Below are positions 7,724 through 16,396 of a stretch of 64,000 nucleotides of DNA, piece after piece. The stretch's first letter is position 1; each line of letters begins with the position of its first letter. Under the pieces are notes generated by a model. It did not search any database and was not told where the DNA came from. It saw nothing but the letters and a program-made list of their open reading frames with translations. Source of the stretch: Paenibacillus thiaminolyticus (GTDB taxonomy: Bacteria > Bacillota > Bacilli > Paenibacillales > Paenibacillaceae); contig NZ_CP041405.1 of the NCBI RefSeq assembly GCF_007066085.1, positions 3,631,001 to 3,695,000 of the forward strand. The letters are read 5' to 3'. A program made the translations under genes and the position numbers.

Positions 7724-8377
7724 ATGAAATGGGACAAGCGTCTGTTGGGCCTGCTTGTATTGGCCGTTATCTTGTTCACGGTACCGGTCTATCCGGTTCA
7801 CGCCGAGGATGCCATTATCAATAAATTAGTCGTGCTGCCAAGCAGTGAATATAATGTCAAGGAAGCCGAAGCCATGAAGGAACGGCTGGCCAAGATCCCC
7901 GCCCGAATTCTGAACCAGCTGTATGACAAGGGCGTCACAATCAAGCTGACGAACGACATCATTACGAATGAACCGGAGTTAAGTTATTTGAAGGGCGTGA
8001 CGCCGCGAGGCTGGGAAGGCACCGGCATGACATGGGACGATGTTCCCGGCGTCAGCGAGCGCATTGTCGCCGCCCGCATCGGATACAGCAACAAGGGCCA
8101 TGGACACAATTCGTTCAATCTGGAAATTCACGAGACCATGCATGCGGTCGACCGCATCGTCTTCAATGAAATCAGCAGCACCGAGGAATTCAAGAACATT
8201 TTCAATCAGGAAGCGAATATCAAGTATAACGGGGACGGCTACGTGTCGGTCCATCCGACCGAATACTTCGCGGAGACCGCCAGCTTGTATGTATACAGCG
8301 ATGCGACACGGGAAGAACTCAAGGAGCTCACCCCGCTCACCTATGAATTCATGGACAAGCTGTTCGCTAATCCATAA
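7724..8377 (+). CDS. ppep-2: Secreted Pro-Pro endopeptidase, PPEP-2-like zinc protease
   Basis: A 217-residue secreted metallopeptidase of the ATLF-like/PPEP family, which hydrolyses bonds between two prolines. The signal peptide ends at about VHA27. The zinc motif HETMH is at 136-140 (catalytic E137), and the third ligand is expected at E184 in TEYFAE, with Y181 nearby. S111-E-R-I114 corresponds to the substrate-loop SERV of P. alvei PPEP-2, which sets preference for PLP|PVP. The convergent neighbour encodes a surface protein with two PLPPVP motifs, so substrate and protease are adjacent, as in P. alvei. Expression is predicted to be repressed by c-di-GMP through the upstream riboswitches. 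Confidence 0.93.
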   Translation: MKWDKRLLGLLVLAVILFTVPVYPVHAEDAIINKLVVLPSSEYNVKEAEAMKERLAKIPARILNQLYDKGVTIKLTNDIITNEPELSYLKGVTPRGWEGTGMTWDDVPGVSERIVAARIGYSNKGHGHNSFNLEIHETMHAVDRIVFNEISSTEEFKNIFNQEANIKYNGDGYVSVHPTEYFAETASLYVYSDATREELKELTPLTYEFMDKLFANP

Positions 8378-8384
8378 TAGACAT

Positions 8385-8424
8385 AGAAGCTCCTTCCGGG
8401 CAGATGCCGCGGAAGGAGCTTCTT
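8385..8424. terminator. Bidirectional terminator between PPEP and its substrate gene
   Basis: AGAAGCTCCTTCC / GGAAGGAGCTTCTT stem between the convergent protease and surface-protein genes, with T/A richness on both sides. Confidence 0.85.
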
Positions 8425-8444
8425 GTTCATGAGGCGAGCCTGCC

Positions 8445-11400
8445 TTATGGGTATACCCGGTCAGGCTGGATGGAATCCCACGTCTCATAACCGTCCTCGG
8501 AACGGCTGTACTCGTGGTGGTTCGTCGCTTCCAACACGTCCGAATAGTACCATTTGCCCGGCTTGTTGTCCGGCCATTGCTTCGCATCCTCGTGGATATC
8601 GGCTGCCTTCACCTTCCGATTCAGCACACTGTTAATGAAAGCCATCGCTTCCGCCCGCGTAATGTACTGGTTCGGCTTGAAGGTGCCGTCCGGATAACCT
8701 TTAATCCAGCCTTTGTTGGCCGCCGATACGATATATTTCTCTGCCCAATGTCCGGAAATATCCGAGAACATGCCGTTCGCTTGATCATTGAGCTTATCGA
8801 ATCGGGACGCAATCGCGGCGAACTCCGCCCGCGTAATGGATTGGCCGGGCTTGAAGGTGCCATCCTGATATCCGGTGATGATGCCGGCACGTTCCATCGT
8901 CGATATATGTTTGTTCGACCACCGCTTCTTGGCTACATCCGAGAACGAATTCTGGTCGGTCAGATAGTTCACGCGGCTCTCGTTCTCCATCAGACGATAG
9001 AAGATAGCGGCGACTTCTTCCCGGCTAATCTGATTCTCCGGCTTCACCGTGCCATCCGGGTAACCGTTGATGTAATTGTAGTGGTTCTCCATATCCAGCT
9101 TCGGCGGAACCGGCGGCAATGGCGGCACCGGTGGCAGCGGCTTCGGCGACGGCGTTATTGTCGTGGTGCTTCCTCCCGAACTGCCGCCAGTACCCGGATC
9201 CGGATTGGACGAGTTTTTCGTATAATAGAAAATATATTCCTGTCCTTCCGCATCGGTGAACGTGTACGTGCCGCTCGACTTCACCGGCGTATAGCCCGAT
9301 ACCGAGACCGCTGTCAACGTGACTTGGTCTCCCGGCTTGCCGCTCTGCGTCGTCGGCGCAGCCAGCTGTTGGCCCGATCCCTGCTCCAGATACTTCACAG
9401 TCACCTGGCGTTTCGTCTGGGATGAGTCCTTTTTATAGAAAATATTCAACATCTGCTCCGGTTCGTCACTGAATGTATACGGGTAACTTGAATGCTCAGG
9501 GTGATAGACGGCGCCCGTCACCGTAATCGGAGACGTCCAGTACAAAATCTGATCGCCGGCTCTTCCCTTGACTCGCTCGGAGTCTTTCAGCACATGGTTC
9601 GTCCCGGCTTCCAGATGATTAATCGTCAGAAGCTGGAAATCCCCATGCTCGCCCTTCACATAGTAGAACGTATACTGCTGATCAGGAGCCGTTGTAATCG
9701 TGTAAAGCTCATTGAATTTGAGCGGCGTATATACGGCATCGGTGACGGTAATCTGATCCGCTCTCAACCACAGCACTTCCCCGGACTTGCCGGAATGGGT
9801 GGACGGAGCTTGCAGTGCCAGATTCGATTCTTGATCCACGTAGTGAACCGTTACCGTGTACGTCTCGCCTTCATTTACTTTGTTATAGTAGAAGGTGTAT
9901 TCCTGCTCGGTGTCTGCTGTCACCGTGTACTCGACGCTATACCGTTCCGGCTTGTAGACCGCATCCGTCACCGTAATGTCTTCCGCCGTTAGCGTAAGCG
10001 CCGACCCAACTTCCCCGGTGCGTGAAGTGGACTCCTTCAGGGATTGTTCCGTCGCCCGATCGACGTAATGCACGATTACGGTGCGCTCTTCGCCTGTCGG
10101 ATCATCTTTGGTGTAGTAGAACGTATACACCTGGTCAGCTTCTGCCGAGAACGTGTACTTGTGCGTCGCGTTCAACGGCTTGTAGCCCGCCACTTCTTCC
10201 GACGTCAGTTCGATGGTCTGCCCGGTTACGCCTTCTTTCATCGTTTCGTCAGCCAGTACTTTGTCTGTACCCTTTTCCAGGTACTTCACTGTTAGCGTCT
10301 GACTGCTTCCGACGTAGTAGAAGATGTATTCGTTCGTTCCTGCTTTGAACGTGTACTCATACGTCTCGTTCTCCGCTGTGTAACCCGGAATCGGCTTCGC
10401 TTCCAACATTACCGTCTGACCCGTTACGCCTTCTTTCGTCGTTTCGTCAGCCAGTACTTTATCCGTACCCTTTTCCAGGTACTTCACGGTTACGATCTGC
10501 TTCTGGGCCGTGTAGTAGAAGATGTACTCCTGGTTGCCTTCCGCTGTGAACGTATAAGTATGTTCACTCGGCGCTACTGGCTCATACCCTTCTACCGGCT
10601 TCGCTGTCAGCAGCCTCGTCGAGCCCGTTGGGCCTGTGAACGTATCCGGATCGGCTACCTTAACATCCGTTGTGCCTTCCAGCAGATACTTCACGGTTAC
10701 CGTCTGCTTCTTAGCCTTATAGTAGAAGATGTGCTCCTGGTTGGCGTCCGCTGTGAACGTATAAGTATGTTCACTCGGCGCTTCTGGCTCATACCCTTCT
10801 ACCGGCTTCGCTGTCAGCAGCTTCATCGAGCCCGTTGGACCTGTGAACGTATCCGGGGCGGCAACCTCGACATCCGTTGTGCCTTCCAACAGATACTTCA
10901 CGGTTACCGTCTGTTCCTTGGCCGTGTAGTAGAAAATATACTCGTTCTTACCTGCTTTGAACGTGTACTCATACGTCTCGTTCTCCGCTGTGTAACCCGG
11001 AATCGGCTTCGCTTCCAACGTTACCGTCTGACCCGTTACGCCTTCTTTCGTCGTTTCGTCAGCCAGTACTTTATCCGTACCCTTTTCCAGGTACTTCACG
11101 GTGACCGTCTGCTTCTTAGCCTTATAGTAGAAGACATGATCCGAATTTTCGCCGGCCTTCAGCACATAATTCACTGATTTCGGTTCTTCCGCTTCATAGC
11201 CCGCAATTTCTTCGGGTTTCAGCGTAAGCTCTTCCCCGGTTTTCCCTGTCTTCACACTTGGGTCCAGCAGTTCCTTGCCTGTTGCCCGGTCTACATAGCG
11301 AACCTTTACGCTTTGCTCTATTCCATTGTAGTAGAAGACATGATCTGGATTTTCGCCAGCCTTCAGCACATAATTCACTGATTTCGGCTCTTCCGCTTCA

Positions 11401-13508
11401 TAGCCCGCAATTTCTTCGGGTTTCAGCGTAAGCTCTTCCCCGGTTTTCCCTGTCTTCACACTTGGGTCCAGCAGTTCCTTGCCTGTTGCCCGTTCTACAT
11501 AGCGAACCTTTACGCTTTGCTCTGTTCCATTGTAGTAGAAGACATGATCCGGATTTTCGCCAGCCTTCAGCACATAATTCACTGATTTCGGCTCTTCCGC
11601 TTCATAGCCCGCAATTTCTTCGGCTTTCAGCGTAAGCTCTTCCCCGGTCTTCCCTGTCTTCACACTTGGGTCCAGCAGTTCCTTGCCTGTTGCCCGGTCT
11701 ACGTAACGGACTTTTACGCTCTGATCCTTTGCTGTGTAATGAAAAGTAATCGTTACATCCTTGGCAGGCATCACGCCCGTTACATGCCCTTGGTCCACGC
11801 TCAGTCCGCTGCCCTCGCTAACCTCGGCACTGGCGAACTCATATCCGGCGAAATTCTTGCTGCTTATATCAATCGATTCGCCCGGCTTTTTGTCCGCATC
11901 ACTGCGATCCAGCACCTTGTCTCCCGATTGATGAACAATCGTAAGCTTGTTAGGGACATCGTTGTAACCGAACCAAATAATTGGCGATGGCTTGCTTACC
12001 GTTAAATCAACCTTCGTTGGATTAGCTCCAACTCTCAACGTGTAACCTGGCACCGTTGGCGCTGGAATGGTATAGGATTGGCCGACCTCAAGCGCATCGC
12101 TTCCATTCTCCTCGTGGTAGCGGCTGTACAGCTCTTGGGCCAAATCAGGACGCTCGACTTCTTGACCGTCAGAATTGACCGGCTTGCCGTTGGCATTGAC
12201 CTTATACGCCTTTACAAGAATCGAACCTTTGCCCAAGCCCACTCTCGGCACTTCGAAATCCTTCGACGTACGGTCACCCTTCGCATCGGTGTAATTCATC
12301 GTCGTTGTCTTGTTAGTCGGGTACAATTGTTTCGGATCCGGATTTTTGGAGTGATCCATTTTGACCCGGTAAGTAAGAGTCGCTGGATTGCCTTCCGTGA
12401 CATTGCCGATGTCCCAGTTGAACGTCTCGGTTTGCGGGTTCCAGGTGACCTCCCCTTGAGAGACCTTATAGTCGTCCGGGCCGAAGGAGCTCCCCTTCAA
12501 CTTCAGATCGAACATGTCCCCCATCGGGTCAGTGACTACCGCATTTTCAGCGGCAAAGGCAATTTTGCTGGCCAGCTCGGAGAAGATTCGCTCCAGACTG
12601 TCGCTGCTGCCCGAATAATAACCTTTGTTCCCTACATCCTTCAGCGTATTGGTTGCATTGCTATTGCTCCCCACATCCAACCCGATAGAATAAATGCCGA
12701 TTCCGGCATCATGGGCCAGCTTGGCTTCGGAAATCGTGCCGATGCCATTGTCTTTAATTTCAAACTCATAGCTGCAGCTCCACCAACCACAAGTTTCCTT
12801 GCCCAAACCATACCAGCTAGATCCTAGGCTAAAACTGGAGCCCGACCCGATAATGTTTTTGTAGTTAAAATCAGAAAGAATAAACTGATGGCTATTATTT
12901 CCCCATGAACCTTTTACTGCAGTAGACGCCTTGTAACTATACGTCGGCTCCCCGTCACTCAGCAGAACGATCACTTTGTTGTTGGCCTGGCTTGTCTTTA
13001 AAAGTTCCTGAGCTTCGTGGAGTCCTGCCTGAATATTCGTTCCCCCGGTCGCCTGTATATTATCAATGGCACGTTTCAATTCCGTCTTCTGGTCAAGGCC
13101 TTTGAAGTCAGATACCTGATCAGAAGTCTTATTGAAGGTCACTACTGCAATTCTCGTGTCCGAGTCTTCAATCAACAGATTGTCAACGAATTTCTTGGCT
13201 GCATCCTTCGCCTTTGGCAATCGATTCTGGTTCGGTTTTTGGGTCATGCTTCCCGACTTGTCGATCACGAGCACGACATCGGAGGAGCCCGATTTCAGGT
13301 TCTTGCCTTCGACGGTCAGTGTAATATCCCATTCATCCAGCTTGCCTTCGACCGGGTTGGCTTCCTTCGTGAGCTTCACCGCTCCCGGATTCGGCCACTC
13401 AAGCTCCCCGGAACTCGCCGCCTGGGCGCCGATCGTGCCCGGAATCGTCCCAAATGCGACACTCAACATACACAACCATGTAACTACTAGTCTGAATCGG
13501 CGTTTCAT
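8445..13508 (-). CDS. VWA/MucBP/SLH giant surface protein, predicted PPEP substrate (VMSP-like)
   Basis: A 1687-residue cell-wall adhesin candidate. Order: signal peptide (1-31, AQAASS); VWA domain about 78-320 with MIDAS D83-K-S85-G-S87; a beta-rich domain to about 440; two divergent and then twelve clear MucBP-type repeats (about 593-1427, ~67 residues each); a Gly/Ser/Thr linker ending in two abutting PLPPVP motifs (residues 1457-1462 and 1463-1468); and three SLH domains (about 1475-1687) that bind secondary cell-wall polymer. PPEP-2 cuts PLP|PVP, so cleavage would free everything except the SLH anchor. P. alvei encodes a protein of this type next to PPEP-2. RBS GAGGAGG. The leader holds a GEMM-like riboswitch and terminator. 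Confidence 0.93.
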   Translation of the reverse strand: MKRRFRLVVTWLCMLSVAFGTIPGTIGAQAASSGELEWPNPGAVKLTKEANPVEGKLDEWDITLTVEGKNLKSGSSDVVLVIDKSGSMTQKPNQNRLPKAKDAAKKFVDNLLIEDSDTRIAVVTFNKTSDQVSDFKGLDQKTELKRAIDNIQATGGTNIQAGLHEAQELLKTSQANNKVIVLLSDGEPTYSYKASTAVKGSWGNNSHQFILSDFNYKNIIGSGSSFSLGSSWYGLGKETCGWWSCSYEFEIKDNGIGTISEAKLAHDAGIGIYSIGLDVGSNSNATNTLKDVGNKGYYSGSSDSLERIFSELASKIAFAAENAVVTDPMGDMFDLKLKGSSFGPDDYKVSQGEVTWNPQTETFNWDIGNVTEGNPATLTYRVKMDHSKNPDPKQLYPTNKTTTMNYTDAKGDRTSKDFEVPRVGLGKGSILVKAYKVNANGKPVNSDGQEVERPDLAQELYSRYHEENGSDALEVGQSYTIPAPTVPGYTLRVGANPTKVDLTVSKPSPIIWFGYNDVPNKLTIVHQSGDKVLDRSDADKKPGESIDISSKNFAGYEFASAEVSEGSGLSVDQGHVTGVMPAKDVTITFHYTAKDQSVKVRYVDRATGKELLDPSVKTGKTGEELTLKAEEIAGYEAEEPKSVNYVLKAGENPDHVFYYNGTEQSVKVRYVERATGKELLDPSVKTGKTGEELTLKPEEIAGYEAEEPKSVNYVLKAGENPDHVFYYNGIEQSVKVRYVDRATGKELLDPSVKTGKTGEELTLKPEEIAGYEAEEPKSVNYVLKAGENSDHVFYYKAKKQTVTVKYLEKGTDKVLADETTKEGVTGQTVTLEAKPIPGYTAENETYEYTFKAGKNEYIFYYTAKEQTVTVKYLLEGTTDVEVAAPDTFTGPTGSMKLLTAKPVEGYEPEAPSEHTYTFTADANQEHIFYYKAKKQTVTVKYLLEGTTDVKVADPDTFTGPTGSTRLLTAKPVEGYEPVAPSEHTYTFTAEGNQEYIFYYTAQKQIVTVKYLEKGTDKVLADETTKEGVTGQTVMLEAKPIPGYTAENETYEYTFKAGTNEYIFYYVGSSQTLTVKYLEKGTDKVLADETMKEGVTGQTIELTSEEVAGYKPLNATHKYTFSAEADQVYTFYYTKDDPTGEERTVIVHYVDRATEQSLKESTSRTGEVGSALTLTAEDITVTDAVYKPERYSVEYTVTADTEQEYTFYYNKVNEGETYTVTVHYVDQESNLALQAPSTHSGKSGEVLWLRADQITVTDAVYTPLKFNELYTITTAPDQQYTFYYVKGEHGDFQLLTINHLEAGTNHVLKDSERVKGRAGDQILYWTSPITVTGAVYHPEHSSYPYTFSDEPEQMLNIFYKKDSSQTKRQVTVKYLEQGSGQQLAAPTTQSGKPGDQVTLTAVSVSGYTPVKSSGTYTFTDAEGQEYIFYYTKNSSNPDPGTGGSSGGSTTTITPSPKPLPPVPPLPPVPPKLDMENHYNYINGYPDGTVKPENQISREEVAAIFYRLMENESRVNYLTDQNSFSDVAKKRWSNKHISTMERAGIITGYQDGTFKPGQSITRAEFAAIASRFDKLNDQANGMFSDISGHWAEKYIVSAANKGWIKGYPDGTFKPNQYITRAEAMAFINSVLNRKVKAADIHEDAKQWPDNKPGKWYYSDVLEATNHHEYSRSEDGYETWDSIQPDRVYP
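9105..9140 (-). other. Two tandem Pro-Pro endopeptidase sites (PLPPVP x2)
   Basis: Codons at 9123-9140 and 9105-9122 each encode PLPPVP, head to tail, immediately before the SLH anchor. The codons differ between the two copies (CTG CCA CCG GTG versus TTG CCG CCG GTT). The peptide is therefore kept although the DNA has diverged. Confidence 0.8.
9200..11730 (-). repeat. MucBP-coding DNA repeats inside the surface protein gene
   Basis: Twelve ~200-bp units. Three near-identical 201-bp units occupy about 11127-11730 (each with GTAGTAGAAGACATGATC or a one-base variant). A second sub-family with TTTCCAGGTACTTCAC recurs at about 10275, 10480 and 11085. Units near the SLH end are more diverged. Such identity allows copy-number change by recombination. 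Confidence 0.85.
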
Positions 13509-13624
13509 AGTTTCCTCCTCATTTTTTCATCTGAGTCCTCCTTTGCAGAGTAAAAATTGCCTCCTCACGTCTTATTTATATCGTTCTGCGGGCCAAAAAT
13601 ACCGCGGAGAACCGCCCTATGAAA

Positions 13625-13671
13625 AATAAAAAAATCCGGCTGCAATTTAACGATTGTTAAATGCAGCCGGA
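13625..13671 (-). terminator. Leader terminator of the surface protein gene
   Basis: On the minus strand: CCGGCTGCATTTAAC, loop AATC, GTTAAATTGCAGCCGG, then a run of seven T. Its 5' arm is the same sequence that closes the upstream GEMM-like aptamer, so the two structures exclude each other. It lies about 115 bp before the start codon. Confidence 0.9.
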
Positions 13672-13742
13672 CGATCATGGGCCTGACGACCTTTAGATTC
13701 CTAAGCTTTGCGGCCTAATCTTTCGATTAGTGTGCCCTATGT
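13655..13742 (-). ncRNA. GEMM-like (c-di-GMP-I) riboswitch in the surface-protein leader
   Basis: Reading the minus strand: ATAGGGCACAC, CTAATCGAAAGATTAG (GAAA tetraloop), GCCGCAAAGC, TCTAAAGG, CCATGATCG, CCGGCTGC. These follow the order of GEMM-I landmarks (GGCAAAC, GAAA hairpin, ACGCAAAGC, CTAAGG, ATGACAGCC). The departures are GCACAC for GCAAAC, CCGC for ACGC and a weaker P1, so the ligand is less certain than for the PPEP leader. Because the 3' aptamer strand is also the 5' terminator arm, ligand binding should prevent termination (ON switch). Confidence 0.7.
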
Positions 13743-13787
13743 AATTGGCGTATCCAATCATATCCAGCTAAAGCACTATTCATGCTC

Positions 13788-13816
13788 AATATATGGGACA
13801 GCCTCCTATTTGTCAA
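13788..13816 (-). promoter_or_regulatory. Sigma-A promoter of the surface protein gene
   Basis: On the minus strand TTGACA (13811-13816), a 17-bp spacer, TATATT (13788-13793). It would start an RNA of about 270 nt leader containing the GEMM-like element. Confidence 0.75.
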
Positions 13817-14198
13817 TCACTTTTTTGAAAATTGTTCGATGCACTTCCAAAGGCAGAAAAAAACCCGAAATATCCCCTGATTGGGGGATTTCTTTCGACC
13901 TTAAAATGATATAAAATATTCATTTCTTTGAAAATTTATTGCACACTATTTTCATTATTATAGGCACTTCGACCTAATATTTCACAATTCGACGCTCCCT
14001 CATATAAATGGATGAAGAAGGATGGAGAAGGAAATGAAACCCCAACTCGCATGCCATCGATTCATGCCGAATCGGGTCATACTATAAAGGCAGGTTTGTT
14101 CTGCTCCGTAAAGAGGAGACGACAACTGAACAGGTAATTTGCAGATCTTGGATCGTTGACAAACGGACAAACAGGACATATGATAAATGATGTAACGG

Positions 14199-14218
14199 AT
14201 GTGTAACCGGTTACACAT
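14199..14218. promoter_or_regulatory. LacI-family operator 1
   Basis: ATGTGTAACCGGTTACACAT, a perfect 20-bp palindrome with the central CG typical of LacI-family sites, 21 bp before the regulator's start. The identical 20 bp recur at 15357-15376. Confidence 0.85.
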
Positions 14219-14239
14219 GGAAAGGAAGGATACTCCGTC

Positions 14240-15217
14240 ATGGCCACGATCAAAGATGTGTCGAGATTGGCGGGCGTATCGGTCGCAACCGTCTCCCGGG
14301 TCCTTAATCAAAAAGGGTATGTCCACGAGGACACTGAGAAGAAAGTGATGAACGCGATTCGGGAACTGGACTATATTCCGAATGACGTCGCCAGGAGCTT
14401 GACCAAAAAATCGGCGAAAATGCTGGCGCTTATTGTCCCGGACATCACGAACCCGTTCTTCAATGAACTTGCCCGAGCCGTGGAGAAGGTGACCCAGCTA
14501 TACGGATACGCGACCATTCTGTGCAACTCCGACGACACCCCTGCCAATGAGAAGCAATATATTCATGCGTTGAAGCAGAAATACATCGACGGCTTCATTC
14601 TTGCATCCAATACGCTATCGGCGGAAGAAGTCCAACAGCTGGATGTCCCGGTGGTTACGTTGGACCGGACGATTTCGGACACCATACCGACGGTCGCCTC
14701 CGACAACCGCGAGGGCGCACGGCTGGGCGTGCAATATCTCCTCGATCGGGGCTGCAGCAAAATCGCCCATATTCGGGGCCCACAGCAGCTATCGATTGCG
14801 GACGAGCGCTGCCAAGGATATTTGGATGTGGTGCAGGAGGCTGCATGGTTCTCTCCCGATCTCATCGTCGAGGGCAACTTCAATCTGAACCAAGCGACCG
14901 ACACAGTCAATCGCTTGCTGGACCGCCACCCCGATATCGACGGAATCTTCGCCGGCAACGATATTATGGCGATGGGAGCGCTGCGGGCCGTTCAGAAACG
15001 GGGCATCCCCGTTCCCGACCAGATGCAGATTGTCGGCTTCGATGGCATCTCGCTAGGCGAGATGGTCTACCCGGAACTGACGACCGTCGCGCAATCGATC
15101 TATGAAATGGGACTGCTAGCTGCTCGAATGTTGATTAAAATGATCGAGAGAAAGCCGCTGGATACGATGCATTACAATCTTCCCGTAGAGCTGGTTCGGC
15201 GAGGGACGACGCGATAA
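14240..15217 (+). CDS. LacI family transcriptional regulator (RbsR-like)
   Basis: A 325-residue repressor. The N-terminal HTH is ATIKDVSRLAGVSVATVSRV, with hinge NDVARSLTKKSAK. A periplasmic-binding-protein-like effector domain follows, with IDGFILASN, IFAGNDIMAMGALRA and IVGFDGISLGEMVYPELTTV. It heads the nucleoside hydrolase/transporter/ribokinase cluster. Two identical perfect palindromes, before itself and before the hydrolase gene, suggest autorepression and repression of the operon. The effector is probably ribose, a ribose phosphate or a nucleoside (inferred from neighbours). RBS GGAAAGGAAGG. Confidence 0.92.
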   Translation: MATIKDVSRLAGVSVATVSRVLNQKGYVHEDTEKKVMNAIRELDYIPNDVARSLTKKSAKMLALIVPDITNPFFNELARAVEKVTQLYGYATILCNSDDTPANEKQYIHALKQKYIDGFILASNTLSAEEVQQLDVPVVTLDRTISDTIPTVASDNREGARLGVQYLLDRGCSKIAHIRGPQQLSIADERCQGYLDVVQEAAWFSPDLIVEGNFNLNQATDTVNRLLDRHPDIDGIFAGNDIMAMGALRAVQKRGIPVPDQMQIVGFDGISLGEMVYPELTTVAQSIYEMGLLAARMLIKMIERKPLDTMHYNLPVELVRRGTTR

Positions 15218-15356
15218 TCGGCCCGGCCTCAGCTCGGCTTTCATAGAACTTCATTTTCAGGGAATGCTATTCTTTAGAAAAACAGCGTACGCTCGCTCCA
15301 GTCTGATTTTTCTTCATACCCATCCGACAGCTTGGGATGAAGAAGTTCTTTGTCGG

Positions 15357-15376
15357 ATGTGTAACCGGTTACACAT
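15357..15376. promoter_or_regulatory. LacI-family operator 2
   Basis: Exact copy of the 20-bp palindrome at 14199-14218, 61 bp before the nucleoside hydrolase start. It separates the regulator from the catabolic operon. Confidence 0.85.
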
Positions 15377-15437
15377 GCAATGGATTTGTTTTCACAAGTC
15401 GCTTTCAACCCACTACATTCAAAAGGAGTGCTTGAAC

Positions 15438-16364
15438 ATGGAAACTGTTAAAAAAATTCCTATCATTCTGGATACGGACCCCGGAATTGATGACGCCGTT
15501 GCCATAGCGGCCGCCCTGTTCCATGAGTCCATCGATGTCCGGCTGATTACGACGGTTGCAGGCAACGTCGGCCTCGACAAGACGACCAATAACGCCCTGA
15601 AGCTGCTGCAGTTCTTCGGCAAAGATGTGCCTGTCGCCCGGGGCGCCGCCAAGCCTCTCGTACGTCCGGCCGAAGACTCCAGCCATATTCACGGAGAATC
15701 CGGCATGGATGGATATGAATTCGACGAGCCGACGCAAGCTCCGCTCGATCACGCCGTATTGCAGATGCGTGACACCATTCTGAACAGCCCGGAACCGATT
15801 ACGATCGTTCCGATCGGCCCGCTTACGAACGTGGCCCTGCTGCTGACGCTGTTCCCGGAATGCAAGGCGAAGATTGAGCGAATCGTACTGATGGGCGGTT
15901 CCGCTTCCCGCGGCAACCATACGCCGAACGCCGAATACAACATTTATGCCGATCCGGAAGCCGCCAGCATCGTATTCAATGCCGGTCTGCCGTTGGTGAT
16001 GGTCGGACTTGACGTGACCAGCCTGGCTACATTGACGACCGAGATTGTGGAGAAGATAAAGGAAATGAACAAGACGGGCTTCATGCTCTACTCCTTGTTC
16101 CAGCATTACCGGGGCGGCAGCCTGAAGAGCCGCGGCTTGAAAATGCATGACCTGTGCGCCATTGCCTATCTGGTCAACCCGGGTCTGTTCCAGACGAAGG
16201 ATTGCTTCGTCGACATCGAGCTGGCAGGTACTTATACGGCCGGCACGACGGTCACCGATATTACGAACCGCCTTGGCAAGCCAAGCAACGCCACTGTATG
16301 TCTGGACATTGATGTTCCCGCTTTCCGCGAGTGGGCGATAGAAGTCCTTGGCAAAACCGTATAA
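15438..16364 (+). CDS. Ribonucleoside hydrolase (IunH/Rih family)
   Basis: A 308-residue enzyme that splits nucleosides into base and ribose. The calcium-binding signature ILDTDPGIDDAVAIA is at residues 10-24, with the later NAEYNIYADPEAA and LHDLCA-like KMHDLCAIAYL completing the active site of inosine-uridine preferring hydrolases. The start at 15438 is set by AAAAGGAGTG seven bases upstream and by the position of the DTDPGIDDA motif. It is the first gene after the second LacI operator, followed by a transporter and ribokinase, which completes a nucleoside-to-ribose-5-phosphate path. Base preference cannot be read. Confidence 0.92.
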   Translation: METVKKIPIILDTDPGIDDAVAIAAALFHESIDVRLITTVAGNVGLDKTTNNALKLLQFFGKDVPVARGAAKPLVRPAEDSSHIHGESGMDGYEFDEPTQAPLDHAVLQMRDTILNSPEPITIVPIGPLTNVALLLTLFPECKAKIERIVLMGGSASRGNHTPNAEYNIYADPEAASIVFNAGLPLVMVGLDVTSLATLTTEIVEKIKEMNKTGFMLYSLFQHYRGGSLKSRGLKMHDLCAIAYLVNPGLFQTKDCFVDIELAGTYTAGTTVTDITNRLGKPSNATVCLDIDVPAFREWAIEVLGKTV

Positions 16365-16396
16365 ACCTTCTTATTATATAAGGGAGCGTGTTCAAC

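Noticed and set aside
8514..9425. A 303-codon plus-strand frame inside the surface protein gene
   Set aside because: Antisense to SLH domains; the SLH motifs GYPDGTFKP and ITRAE fix the minus-strand reading.
15264..15437. N-terminal extension of the nucleoside hydrolase
   Set aside because: It would read through the LacI operator; the ATG at 15438 has the RBS and the family start.
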